Assembly (NCBI RefSeq): GCF_024972755.1
Contig: NZ_CP087724.1
Location: 1,116,001-1,180,000 of the forward strand
From: Halanaeroarchaeum sp. HSR-CO
Lineage (GTDB): Archaea > Halobacteriota > Halobacteria > Halobacteriales > Halobacteriaceae
Direction of reading: 5' to 3'
DNA length: 64,000 nucleotides
The translations under genes and the position numbers were made by a program. Under the pieces are notes generated by a model, which worked only from the letters and a program-made list of their open reading frames with translations, was not told the origin of the DNA and did not search any database. Of the stretch, positions 32,769-41,491 are shown in pieces. Numbering within the stretch: position 1 is the first letter of the stretch; each line of letters opens with the position of its first letter.

Positions 32769-33560
32769 ATGGAACGATATCGCACTTCGATGGACCGGCG
32801 CGCGTATCTGAAGACCGTCGGCGCAACTGGCGCCGTCGCACTCTCTGCCACCGCAGGCTGTCTGGGTGGCGGTGACGAGACGACGTTGACGCCAGCGACG
32901 GCGCCCGGGTTTCCACCGTTCGAGATGAAAGAAGGAGGTGAACTCGTTGGCTTCGATATCGACCTTCTCGAAGCCGTCGTCGCCGAGACCGATTACGAAC
33001 TCGGCGAGTGGGAGGAGTTCGAATTCGACTCGCTCATCCCGGCGTTGACGAACGATAACATCGACGTCATCGCAGCAGCGATGACCATCACCGATGACCG
33101 GGACGAGACCATCGACTTCTCGGATCCGTATTACTCGGCCGACCAGGCCATCCTCGTGGCCGACGACGCGGACTTCTCGCCCGGAAGTCTGGAGGACCTC
33201 GCCGACCGGCCCCTCGGTGCCCAGGGTGGGACGACCGGCGAGGGGGTCGTCGAGGACGAACTCATCGCGAACGACATCATCGCAGAGGGTCAGTACAACA
33301 GCTACGGGAACTACGTGCTGGCGGTCGAGGACCTCGTCAACGGCAACATCGACGCGGTGGTCCTCGATACGCCGGTTGCACAGACCTTCGCCGCGGACAG
33401 ACCGGTCACTATCGCCTTCGAGTACGAGACCGGCGAGAACTACGGATTCGGCATCCGCGATGGCGAGTCGGATCTGCAGTCGGCACTCAACGACGGCCTC
33501 CAGACCGTCCGCGACGACGGTACGTACCAGGATATCACCGCGACGTGGTTCGCCGAATAA
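32769..33560 (+). CDS. Amino-acid ABC transporter substrate-binding lipoprotein (family 3)
   Basis: 263 aa. Tat signal DRRAYLKTVG and lipobox ATAGC at about residues 28-32, then a family-3 solute-binding domain (FPPFEMKEGGELVGFDIDLL) typical of polar amino acid binders. Divergent from arcC-argF, so arginine, ornithine or citrulline are candidate ligands by context. Confidence 0.9.
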   Translation: MERYRTSMDRRAYLKTVGATGAVALSATAGCLGGGDETTLTPATAPGFPPFEMKEGGELVGFDIDLLEAVVAETDYELGEWEEFEFDSLIPALTNDNIDVIAAAMTITDDRDETIDFSDPYYSADQAILVADDADFSPGSLEDLADRPLGAQGGTTGEGVVEDELIANDIIAEGQYNSYGNYVLAVEDLVNGNIDAVVLDTPVAQTFAADRPVTIAFEYETGENYGFGIRDGESDLQSALNDGLQTVRDDGTYQDITATWFAE

Positions 33561-33569
33561 TCGACGGCA

Positions 33570-34259
33570 ATGCAAGGGATTCTCGGGGTCCTCGCACAGG
33601 CGCCGGTGGGTGACTGGGGGTTCGTCTTCCAGAACGCGGACTATCTCGCGGGCGGCCTCTGGTTGACGATTCAGTTGACGGTCGCGAGCATCCTGGTGGG
33701 CTTCCTGGCGGGCTTTCCAGCGGGCGTCATCGAGGTGTACGGCGGCCGGTACAGCGCCACGCCCGTCAAGGTAGTGGGGACCGTTCTCCGAGGGACGCCA
33801 CTGCTCGTCATCCTCATCTTCGCGTACTTCGTCTTTCCCATCGGATCCGCCTTCATCGCCGCGGTCCTCGGGCTGGGCCTGCGGAGTGCAGCCTACCAGA
33901 GTCAGATCTTCAAGGGTGCGCTGAAGAGCATCGGGGAAGGACAGATGGAGGCCGCACGTGCCATCGGGATGACGAAACTCGAAGCTATCTATCACGTCAT
34001 CGTCCCGCAGGCGCTTCGACGGAGCATCCCTTCCTTCCAGAACGAGTTCACCATCGTCCTGAAGGACACCTCCATCGCGTTCGCGATCGGATTCGCCGAA
34101 CTCCTCACCCGAAGCTACGACCTGTTCGTCCAGCGGACGACGGCCGTACTGGAGGTCATTCTGTTCGTAAGCGCCATCTACTTCGTCGTCACGTTCACCA
34201 CGAACCGCGCGCTGGACTACGTCGCAGAAATTTTCAAGATTCCAACCGGTGAGTCATAG
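33570..34259 (+). CDS. Amino-acid ABC transporter permease (HisM/GlnP type)
   Basis: 229 aa with five helices and the cytoplasmic coupling loop GEGQMEAARAIGMTKLEA-type EAA motif near residues 130-150. It starts 9 nt after the binding-protein gene and abuts the ATPase start. One of two permeases in this operon. Confidence 0.9.
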   Translation: MQGILGVLAQAPVGDWGFVFQNADYLAGGLWLTIQLTVASILVGFLAGFPAGVIEVYGGRYSATPVKVVGTVLRGTPLLVILIFAYFVFPIGSAFIAAVLGLGLRSAAYQSQIFKGALKSIGEGQMEAARAIGMTKLEAIYHVIVPQALRRSIPSFQNEFTIVLKDTSIAFAIGFAELLTRSYDLFVQRTTAVLEVILFVSAIYFVVTFTTNRALDYVAEIFKIPTGES

Positions 34260-35018
34260 ATGACCGAACCATTACTCGAGGTCGAACATCTCAAGAAGAG
34301 TTTCGGTGACGAGGAGGTCCTGGCCGACGTCTCCTTCCAGATGCAGGAAACGGATGCCAATGTCATCATCGGACCGAGTGGCAGTGGGAAGTCGACCCTG
34401 CTGCGGTGTATCAACCGACTGACGTCGATCGACGGCGGGGACATCTATCTCGACGGTGAGTTGACGTCCGCACCCGATTACGACGTCAACAAACTTCGGC
34501 GGAACGTTGGTATGGTGTTCCAGGACATCAACCTGTTCGCCCACCTCACGGCGCTCGAGAACGTCACGCTCGGTCTCAAACGCGTCCTCGATATGGATGC
34601 CGATGCCGCCGAGGCGAAGGCGCTGGCCCAACTGGAGCAGGTCGGGCTGGGGGACAAGACCGAATCGTACCCGGCAGAGCTCTCTGGGGGGCAACAACAG
34701 CGAGTCGGCATCGCCCGGGCACTCGCGATGGACCCGAAGCTCATGCTCTTCGACGAGCCGACCAGTTCGCTCGATCCTGAACTGACCGGTGAGGTCGTCG
34801 AGGTGATGCGAGAGCTGGCCGAGGAGGGTATGACGATGCTCGTGGTCACCCACGAGATGGGATTTGCCCGGTCCACGGCGAGCAACGTCATGTTCCTCGA
34901 TGGTGGCCGCTTCGTCGAGATCGGACCGCCGGACGAGTTATTCACGGATCCGAAAGAACGGCGGACGAGGGAGTTTCTGGGACGGCTCACGGAAGCCGAG
35001 GCGGAGGGCTCACTGTAA
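34260..35018 (+). CDS. Amino-acid ABC transporter ATP-binding protein (GlnQ type)
   Basis: 252 aa. Walker A GPSGSGKST at 39-47, Q-loop VFQDINLF, signature LSGGQQQRV, Walker B LMLFDEPTSSLDPE and H-loop VVTHEMGFA. It starts on the base after the preceding stop. Energises polar amino acid uptake. Confidence 0.93.
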   Translation: MTEPLLEVEHLKKSFGDEEVLADVSFQMQETDANVIIGPSGSGKSTLLRCINRLTSIDGGDIYLDGELTSAPDYDVNKLRRNVGMVFQDINLFAHLTALENVTLGLKRVLDMDADAAEAKALAQLEQVGLGDKTESYPAELSGGQQQRVGIARALAMDPKLMLFDEPTSSLDPELTGEVVEVMRELAEEGMTMLVVTHEMGFARSTASNVMFLDGGRFVEIGPPDELFTDPKERRTREFLGRLTEAEAEGSL

Positions 35019-35021
35019 CCG

Positions 35022-35918
35022 ATGGTCTCCTCGCGGGACGTCCAGGACCCGGGCATCTCGGTCTCCACCAGCGGCTGGGCCTGGCGGGCGTTCTACGTCG
35101 TCTTCTGGGGGTGGCTGCTGGCCCGGTGGCTCAACGATTGGTTTTTCACGTCGGTGACCGGCATCGGGGACCGACAGCCGTTCGTCGAGCCGGCGCTAAT
35201 CGAACCGGTCTCGGAATCGCTCGCGTTTGCGTTGACCTACCTTCCGGCTCTCGCGAAGGGTGCGTGGATGACCATCGTGTTGACCGTGGTGGCCATCGTG
35301 TTGGGCTTCGTCATCGCGGTTCCGCTCAGCGTCGCCAGGGTGTACGGTCGCTACTCGAAGTGGCTCGCGCTGACCTTCACGGAGCTCATCCGGGGGACGC
35401 CGCTTCTAGCTCAGCTATTCGTCCTGTACTACGGCCTGGGCCTATCCAGCTGGATCAGGGAACTCCCGCTCGTTGGCGTGGGCCCGATCCCCGGACAGGC
35501 GTTCTGGGTAGCGATCATCGGCTTCACGATCAACAGCGCCGCGTACCAGGCCGAGTACATCAGGTCGGCGCTACTCTCCGTCGATAGGGGACAGTTGACT
35601 GCCGCTCGTGCAATCGGATTGAACCAGCTGGAGGGGATTCGATACGTCGTGTTGCCCCAGGGGCTTAGATACGCCATCCCTGCCTGGTCCAACGAACTGA
35701 TCTACCTGATCAAGTACTCCTCGTTGGCGGCGTTCATCACCGTCCCGGAGCTGTTCAAGGTCGCCCAACGCATCGCGTCCGCTAACTTCAGGTACACCGC
35801 CATCTTCACGCTGGTAGCCATCCTCTACCTGGGAATCATCATCACGGCGTCCAATCTGATGGACTACGTCAACGACCGTGTGGCGATACCCGGCCTCGGC
35901 CAGCAGCGTACACGGTGA
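35022..35918 (+). CDS. Amino-acid ABC transporter permease, second subunit
   Basis: 298 aa; an N-terminal cytoplasmic and first-helix extension (1-70), then a PAAT-type permease core with EAA loop RGQLTAARAIGLNQLEG. It is 3 nt after the ATPase gene. With the 33570 gene it forms a heterodimeric channel. Confidence 0.9.
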   Translation: MVSSRDVQDPGISVSTSGWAWRAFYVVFWGWLLARWLNDWFFTSVTGIGDRQPFVEPALIEPVSESLAFALTYLPALAKGAWMTIVLTVVAIVLGFVIAVPLSVARVYGRYSKWLALTFTELIRGTPLLAQLFVLYYGLGLSSWIRELPLVGVGPIPGQAFWVAIIGFTINSAAYQAEYIRSALLSVDRGQLTAARAIGLNQLEGIRYVVLPQGLRYAIPAWSNELIYLIKYSSLAAFITVPELFKVAQRIASANFRYTAIFTLVAILYLGIIITASNLMDYVNDRVAIPGLGQQRTR

Positions 35919-35958
35919 GGAAGGTGGACCTTTTGGGATCGGTCCCGTATCGTGAGAC

Positions 35959-37233
35959 ATGAACCACTCCACCGTCGTCGTCGCTGGCGGCGGCATCGCC
36001 GGCCTCCGGACGGCCGAACGACTCGCTGCGGCCGACTTTCAGGTTACTCTGTACGAACGAGAACCGACCCTCGGGGGTCGCGTCAGGTCCGTGCGCGAGG
36101 GCCCCTATCGATTCGACCGGGGATTCCAGGTCTTGCTGACGGCGTATCCAGCAGTGCAAAACGTCCTCGACCTTGACGCACTGGACCTCCGACGATTTCC
36201 GCCCGGGGCGACACTCTGTCGGCCCAACCATCGTGTGACGGTCGCAGATCCCGTTCGGGCTCCGCGGACGTTCTTCGAGACGGCGTTCGCGAGCGATCTG
36301 ACCGTCGGCGACAAAGTCAGGATCGTCTCGCTCCGCCGGGAACTCCGTGGCCGGTCCGTCGACGACATGTTCACCGGACCGGACCAGTCGATTCTCGATT
36401 ACCTCCGCGATCGTGGCTTCTCGGATCGGTTCGTCCGTCGCTTTGCGGCACCGTTCTACGGTGGTATCACCCTCGACCGGTCGCTGGCCACGTCGAAGCG
36501 CATCTTCGAGTACACCTTCAAGATGCTCTCTGAGGGGTATGCTGCGGTCCCGGCGGATGGAATGGGTGCCATCACCGCGCAACTCGCCGATGCAGCACGG
36601 GAGGCGGGCGTCAGTATCGAAACCCGAACACCAGTGCAAGGAGTCGAGTCCACAGGAGATGGTGTGTCTGTGACCGTCGATGGACGGACGGTCGAGGCGG
36701 ATGCGGCGGTCGTCGCCACCGACCCGCCGACGAGTGCCGAACTGACGGATATCGAGTCGATACCCACCACGGGGAAGGGGTGTGTCACCCAGTATCTCAG
36801 CCTTCCCAGTGGCAATCCCATCGAATCGCAGCGGTTCATCATGGTGAACAGTGTCGGCGAGGTCCCGAACCAGATCGCTCCGATCGGGGTCGTCGCACCG
36901 GAATACGCCCCCGACGACGAGATACTCCTGAGTGCGACCTCGCTCGGAGACCCACAGTACACCCCCGACGAACTCTTCGAGCAGACCCGATCGACCCTCG
37001 CCAGCTGGTATCCCGAGGCATCGTTCACATCCCTCTCGCTGAAGAAGACGATCCGGTGTCCGTTCGCCCAGTTCTCACAACCGCCGGGCGTGCACGAGTC
37101 GCTGCCGAACGTGACCGATCCGGATGGTTCGGTGTACCTCGCTGGTGATTACACCCACGATTCGTCGATCAACGGCGCGATCGAGAGTGCCACCACGGCA
37201 GCCCGCGCCGTCGTCCGAGACCTAGAGGAGTGA
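35959..37233 (+). CDS. FAD-dependent amine-oxidase-like oxidoreductase
   Basis: 424 aa. Dinucleotide site VVVAGGGIAGLRTAERL (GxGxxG) at the N-terminus, followed by the acidic ribose-binding YERE and LGGRVRS arginine loop of the amine oxidase / protoporphyrinogen oxidase / phytoene desaturase superfamily. The C-terminus carries the second FAD motif VYLAGDYTHDSSINGAIES. Substrate unknown. The 3' end overlaps the convergent phosphoesterase gene by 12 nt. Confidence 0.88.
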   Translation: MNHSTVVVAGGGIAGLRTAERLAAADFQVTLYEREPTLGGRVRSVREGPYRFDRGFQVLLTAYPAVQNVLDLDALDLRRFPPGATLCRPNHRVTVADPVRAPRTFFETAFASDLTVGDKVRIVSLRRELRGRSVDDMFTGPDQSILDYLRDRGFSDRFVRRFAAPFYGGITLDRSLATSKRIFEYTFKMLSEGYAAVPADGMGAITAQLADAAREAGVSIETRTPVQGVESTGDGVSVTVDGRTVEADAAVVATDPPTSAELTDIESIPTTGKGCVTQYLSLPSGNPIESQRFIMVNSVGEVPNQIAPIGVVAPEYAPDDEILLSATSLGDPQYTPDELFEQTRSTLASWYPEASFTSLSLKKTIRCPFAQFSQPPGVHESLPNVTDPDGSVYLAGDYTHDSSINGAIESATTAARAVVRDLEE

Positions 37234-37914
37234 TCTGAACTCGGTGAGTGGGGGAAACTCGAGTGGCTCGTCGTCGAGACTGACGATTGGCCGACACTCC
37301 CCGAGGTCAGTGAGGAGCGGCGACAGACTCTCCCCAGCGTCGAGATCGTTGACGAGCGTTCCTCTGGCGAGTCGGGTGTACGCCGGCAGGACGAAGACGT
37401 CGTTTCCGGCCTGCTGGTTCGAGCAATCGAGTGCACAGGGATACCGACGCCCCTCGATCCGGATCGCCGGATGTTCGTGGCCGACGACGAATCTATCCGC
37501 GGTCTCGATCGGCTCGCGATGGCCGTGGACGACGACCGTCCCGTCGGCCAATCGGTGCGCGGACTGGATTGGTGCCTCCACGAGGGTCGACAACATCGTG
37601 TCGTGATTCCCCTCGAGGACCACCAGGTCGGCAGGAGATCGGTCGACGACTCGACGGATGTCGCCGAGTGTCTCGGAGACTCCCGTTGGCACCCGATCGA
37701 ACGAGTGCAGGAGGTCGCCGGCCAGCACCACCGTCGCCGGTTCGACGTCCTGGAGGGTCGTTTCGAGCCGGCCGAGGATGTCATCGTGTTCCCCGACCGG
37801 GAGTTCGACGGCGGAGCTCCGGTCCTGGCCCAGGTGGAGGTCCGCGACGATCAGCGCGTCCGCTGCCGTCACGTACGCAGCTCGGTCGACGATCCGGACG
37901 CCGCCAGTTGACAC
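37222..37914 (-). CDS. Metallophosphoesterase
   Basis: 230 aa from GTG 37914. The frame extends to 38067 but would overlap the divergent HTH gene. Calcineurin-like motifs in order: VADLHLG (DxH), AGDLLHSF (GDxxH), GNHD, VVHGH and VGHEHP. It hydrolyses phosphoesters with two metal ions; the substrate is not known. It is divergent from the HTH regulator with an 81-nt gap. Confidence 0.88.
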   Translation of the reverse strand: MSTGGVRIVDRAAYVTAADALIVADLHLGQDRSSAVELPVGEHDDILGRLETTLQDVEPATVVLAGDLLHSFDRVPTGVSETLGDIRRVVDRSPADLVVLEGNHDTMLSTLVEAPIQSAHRLADGTVVVHGHREPIETADRFVVGHEHPAIRIEGRRYPCALDCSNQQAGNDVFVLPAYTRLARGTLVNDLDAGESLSPLLTDLGECRPIVSLDDEPLEFPPLTEFRSLL

Positions 37915-37995
37915 GGTCGAGGCCAGGCGGTCGAGGTCAAAAGCGGTGTCGGACGACCGATGGGGTTTTTGCCCGTCCCGGGCCTTCCCGAAGAT

Positions 37996-38778
37996 ATGAC
38001 CGAGGTCCTGGAGGATAAACGGACCGCCACACGATTTCGCATCCTGGTCGAGATAGCCGACCGGCAACCGGCCGTCAGTCAGGGCGAGATCGCCGACGCC
38101 GTGGGCGTCACGAGCCAGGCCGTCTCGGAGTACATCCGCGACCTCGTCGACGAAGAGTTCGTCGAGAAGGAGGGACGGTCTCGCTATCGGGTGACCAACG
38201 AGGGGGTCGACTGGCTGCTACGCACGGCGAGCGACGTTCGTCGGTTCGCCGATCGCGTAACGGACGACGTTCTGGGCGGTGTTTACGAGGATGCAGCCGT
38301 CGCGACTGCCGATATCGATGCTGGCGATGTCGTCAGCCTCTCGATGAACGAGGGGCTCTTACACGCGTCACCCGGCGACGCCGGACCGGCGACCGGGGTA
38401 GCGACCACCGACGCCGTGGCAGGTGAGGACGTCGGCGTCAGCGGCTTCGAGGGCATCATCGACTTCAGCCCCGGGTCGGTAACTCTCTACCAAGTCCCAC
38501 CGGCCCGATCCGGTGGGAGCGCCGCGGTAGAGACGGACGCGATCACTGCGGCGTGCGAGGACGCGTCACTCGTGCTCGCCGAAGGAGTGGAAGCAGTGGT
38601 TGCGCTTCGAAAGGCGGAGATCGAGCCTCAGTCGACCTTTGCCGCCGGCGCGGTGGCTGCAGCAGCCGCTCAGCGAGGCGTGGCGGTCGTCGTGGTCGTT
38701 ACTGCGGACGACGTCGGGCGAGTGACTGACCCCCTCAGAGATGCCGGGACTTCGTACGAGGTCTCGGACTGGCCGTAG
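37996..38778 (+). CDS. Winged-helix transcriptional regulator with C-terminal sensor domain
   Basis: 260 aa from ATG 37996. Residues 10-75 form a MarR-like winged helix (SQGEIADAVGVTSQAVSEYIRDL). Residues 90-260 form an alpha/beta domain with several Gly/Ala-rich strands (LVLAEGVEAVVALRKAEI, VAVVVVVTADDVG) that could bind a small ligand. Divergent from the phosphoesterase, so it may control it. Confidence 0.75.
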   Translation: MTEVLEDKRTATRFRILVEIADRQPAVSQGEIADAVGVTSQAVSEYIRDLVDEEFVEKEGRSRYRVTNEGVDWLLRTASDVRRFADRVTDDVLGGVYEDAAVATADIDAGDVVSLSMNEGLLHASPGDAGPATGVATTDAVAGEDVGVSGFEGIIDFSPGSVTLYQVPPARSGGSAAVETDAITAACEDASLVLAEGVEAVVALRKAEIEPQSTFAAGAVAAAAAQRGVAVVVVVTADDVGRVTDPLRDAGTSYEVSDWP

Positions 38779-38810
38779 AATAGCCGTCGGGAGAGATTCG
38801 GCCGTACTGC

Positions 38811-39566
38811 TCAACCGATGTACCGGAGGTCGTCTTCGGTACCGGGGCTCGGCCCTTCTTCCATCTCCTTGAGCCGTCCCAGCACCTCCTCCATCTCCTC
38901 TGCCCGGTCGTCGAGGGCGTCGTAATCGATTTCGAAGTCGAGGAACTCCTGGAGGACCTCGAGGACGGCACGAGCGCTCATCGGGTCCACGACGTAGCCA
39001 CTCGTCTCCCCCATCAGACAGGCCGCCTCGAACTCACGACGACCGCCCATGCCCAGGAGGAGCCCACTCGTTCCGACGATGCCACCCGCGGGCTCTTCGG
39101 CACGGAATTCGACGCCGGCGTCCTCCAACTCGGCCTTTTGGTCCTCGTCGGAGACTGCCCCGATAACCGCGTACTCCTCGATGAGTTCTCCCGTGGGGAC
39201 ACCGCCGAGCGCAAACACCTCCGCCGCGCCGAAGAATTCGGCGACGTCCAGGAAGACGTCGGTGAGCCTGTAGTGTCCGGGAACGTCGTTCGCCTGGTGG
39301 TTTCCGGTCAGGACGAGCATATCCCGTCCCGCCGTCTCGATAGCATAGAACTCCGCATTGGCCAGGGTGCCGACCCCATCGTTGTCGATACCCACCTGTG
39401 GGGGGAAGTGCTCGGAGTATATTCGTCGCACGAGAACGCTTTCCATCTCTTCGACGAGGTGTTCGGCGACCAGTTTGCCGACGTGGCCGACGCCCGGCAA
39501 TCCCTCGACGAAGACGGGGTCGTCGAGTTCTACCTCGGCGACCTGCTCGACCTCGATTTCGTCCAT
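38811..39566 (-). CDS. PAC2-family (proteasome assembly chaperone-like) protein
   Basis: 251 aa from ATG 39566. PAC2 motifs: VFVEGLPGVGHVGKLVAEHL at the N-terminus and FALGGVPTGE in the middle, with a charged helical tail. Archaeal PAC2 members are related to proteasome-assembly chaperones, but their role is not proven. Last gene of the rpl44e operon, 4 nt after nop10. Confidence 0.88.
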   Translation of the reverse strand: MDEIEVEQVAEVELDDPVFVEGLPGVGHVGKLVAEHLVEEMESVLVRRIYSEHFPPQVGIDNDGVGTLANAEFYAIETAGRDMLVLTGNHQANDVPGHYRLTDVFLDVAEFFGAAEVFALGGVPTGELIEEYAVIGAVSDEDQKAELEDAGVEFRAEEPAGGIVGTSGLLLGMGGRREFEAACLMGETSGYVVDPMSARAVLEVLQEFLDFEIDYDALDDRAEEMEEVLGRLKEMEEGPSPGTEDDLRYIG

Positions 39567-39570
39567 ACGG

Positions 39571-39753
39571 CTACTCCCGAACGCGGCGCTTAAGAGCACG
39601 TCGGTACTCGCCGTACGGATCGGCTGGATCGAACGGGGCTGGGGCGCTGTTGACGGCCGCGGCGCCACAATCGGGACACTGCGAGGAGAGCGTGTACACC
39701 GGGCGTTCGTGTTCGGTCTCCCACGACGAACAGACCCGGATGTCCGACTTCAT
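39571..39753 (-). CDS. nop10: Nop10, H/ACA ribonucleoprotein subunit
   Basis: 60 aa, classic Nop10: [11 protein letters not shown], the zinc pair in [11 protein letters not shown], and [17 protein letters not shown]. It supports Cbf5 in H/ACA guide RNPs for rRNA pseudouridylation. One cysteine pair is visible (C23, C26), with C8 as a possible third ligand. It overlaps aIF2-alpha by ATGA. Confidence 0.95.
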   Translation of the reverse strand: MKSDIRVCSSWETEHERPVYTLSSQCPDCGAAAVNSAPAPFDPADPYGEYRRALKRRVRE

Positions 39754-40550
39754 TCGTTCTCGGTCTGGCGCTCGCGATGGAAGGCACCATCGCCGCCGGC
39801 GTCGTCGATGGACGTGATGGCGCGCTCCGCTGCCGCCTCGAGTTCGTCTTCTGCGGTCTTGTAGTTCGGTGCCTGGACGCGGATTCGGTACTCGGGCGAT
39901 CCGACGTACGTGACCTTGAGATCGATCTCATCCGGTATCTCCCCGTCTCCCTCGGCGGCTTCGAGTGCCCGGCGAATGTCGTCGACGCCGTCGGGGTTCG
40001 GCGATTCGAGGTGGACGTATCCCGTCACCGTGACGTAGGGGACGGAGACGTTCTCGCGGGCGGTCTCCACGATTCGTTCCCGTTCTTCGTCGTTGAGATC
40101 GACCGATTCGAGCACCTCGTGACCGTGGATGGCAGCCTGTTCGAATCCATCGTAGAGGCTGCCGAACTCGGCGAGGAGGGCGTTCGCCACCCGTCTGAAC
40201 GTCTCGTCGTCCATGTCCTCGCCGAAGGCCAGCGAGAGCCACTTGTCCGCCTTCTGTTCGTTTTTCCACTCCTGGATCTTATCGGAGCGCTGGTGGTCGT
40301 TGACGTCCTTGATGGAGAGATCGATCTGCTGGGAGGACTCGTCGACGTCGAGGACCTTCGCCACGACGGTCTGCCCTTCGTTAACGTGGTCGCGGACGTT
40401 CTTGATCCACCCGGAAGCGACTTCGCTGACGTGGGACAGCCCGCGTTTTCCCTCGTACTCTTCGAGGTCGATGAAGACCCCGAAGTCCTCGATCTCGTCG
40501 ACCTTTCCGACGACCAATTCGCCCTCTTCGGGCCATCCCTCGTATTTCAT
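39750..40550 (-). CDS. eif2a: Translation initiation factor aIF2 subunit alpha
   Basis: 266 aa. N-terminal S1 domain ([20 protein letters not shown]), a helical middle domain (about 90-170), and a C-terminal alpha/beta domain that binds the gamma subunit. It takes part in delivering Met-tRNAi to the small subunit. Overlaps rps27e by ATGA and nop10 by ATGA. Confidence 0.96.
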   Translation of the reverse strand: MKYEGWPEEGELVVGKVDEIEDFGVFIDLEEYEGKRGLSHVSEVASGWIKNVRDHVNEGQTVVAKVLDVDESSQQIDLSIKDVNDHQRSDKIQEWKNEQKADKWLSLAFGEDMDDETFRRVANALLAEFGSLYDGFEQAAIHGHEVLESVDLNDEERERIVETARENVSVPYVTVTGYVHLESPNPDGVDDIRRALEAAEGDGEIPDEIDLKVTYVGSPEYRIRVQAPNYKTAEDELEAAAERAITSIDDAGGDGAFHRERQTENE

Positions 40551-40720
40551 CGCGCTTCGACGACCTCGGTGACTTCGGCGTCGATATCGGCCAGGCCACC
40601 GGTCGGGCGGGCGAGCGTGTTGCCACAGACGGCACAGGCGACCTCGGTCGACGCCTTCTCGAAGAGCGTCTGTTCGTTCTCACAATCCGGACACTGAACG
40701 GTGATGAACCTTCCTGCCAT
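40547..40720 (-). CDS. rps27e: Ribosomal protein S27e
   Basis: 57 aa. ATG 40720, stop 40547-40549. Zinc ribbon CPDC (10-13) and CAVC (29-32), then [10 protein letters not shown] as in S27e. It lies 2 nt after rpl44e and overlaps aIF2-alpha by ATGA. Confidence 0.95.
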   Translation of the reverse strand: MAGRFITVQCPDCENEQTLFEKASTEVACAVCGNTLARPTGGLADIDAEVTEVVEAR

Positions 40721-40722
40721 TG

Positions 40723-41004
40723 TTATTCCTGGAACTCGACCTTACCGGCGCGCCATCCCTCGCGGAGATGTGCTTTGCCGCATTCGCTACATCGGTACTT
40801 GAAGTTCGTCTTCTTCGTGGGCTTATCGCCACCTGGAACCTTCGAGAACTTGCCGGCGTTCCCGATGGTCGACTTGCCGCGCCGCTCCTGGCGAGCGGCC
40901 CATTTCATCCCGGTCTGGCGACCGCGACGGACCTTCTCTATCTCTATCTCCGTGTGCGCGTCGCAATTCGGACAGTAGCTTTTGATGCGTCGTGGAATCT
41001 GCAT
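40723..41004 (-). CDS. rpl44e: Ribosomal protein L44e
   Basis: 93 aa from ATG 41004. CPNC near residues 11-14 and CSEC near 71-74 form the zinc site; [10 protein letters not shown] is the conserved start and KKTNFKYRC is conserved. First gene of the L44e-S27e-aIF2a-Nop10-PAC2 operon, an arrangement shared by many archaea. TTTTAAGC about 40 nt upstream is the likely TATA box. Confidence 0.96.
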   Translation of the reverse strand: MQIPRRIKSYCPNCDAHTEIEIEKVRRGRQTGMKWAARQERRGKSTIGNAGKFSKVPGGDKPTKKTNFKYRCSECGKAHLREGWRAGKVEFQE

Positions 41005-41193
41005 AGCGAACCAACCTGTTAGCACTCGCTTTGGGAGGGGTGCTTAAAATCCGTTTGGTTCCGGCCCGGCATAACGCTGTCCTTCTGCGGTCTCGTCGGC
41101 CGCCGACGGCACCGACCCACGGGCCCCAGCCCCGATTTCACCTCCGCGAGGCCGTCCGAAACGTTTACTCCCATTTACGCTGAAGGACGGTGT

Positions 41194-41460
41194 ATGAAGC
41201 GGCTCATCATCCACGGCGATCCGGACGTGCGGAAGGAAGGCGTCGTCGAGGTCGATGGCGAGGAGTACACGTTGTTCCAGGTGACCCGTAACGGCGACTG
41301 GCACGGCCCGGATCGGGTCCAACTCTGGTGTATCGCCGGGCAGCCGGAAGAGTGGGACGACTTCGACCGACGGAACTACGTCCCTCAGTTCCTGGAGGTC
41401 GAGACCGTCGACGCCGACGACGTCACGGTGAAAAAACGGGCTGGCGACCTCGCAATCTGA
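41194..41460 (+). CDS. HAH_0734-type conserved haloarchaeal protein
   Basis: 88 aa starting MKRLIIHGDPDVRKEG, with conserved LFQVTRNGDWHGPDRV and WCIAGQPEEW. TTTACT lies 30-25 nt upstream. Found across haloarchaea; function unknown. Divergent from the ribosomal protein operon. Confidence 0.75.
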   Translation: MKRLIIHGDPDVRKEGVVEVDGEEYTLFQVTRNGDWHGPDRVQLWCIAGQPEEWDDFDRRNYVPQFLEVETVDADDVTVKKRAGDLAI

Positions 41461-41491
41461 TCGGCGAGTCCCCACTTTCGGGTGGCGACGT

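Noticed and set aside
31758-33995. A 745-aa protein with carbamate kinase at its C-terminus
   Set aside because: The N-terminal 440 residues are antisense to the amino-acid-binding protein and its promoter; the kinase starts at 32672.
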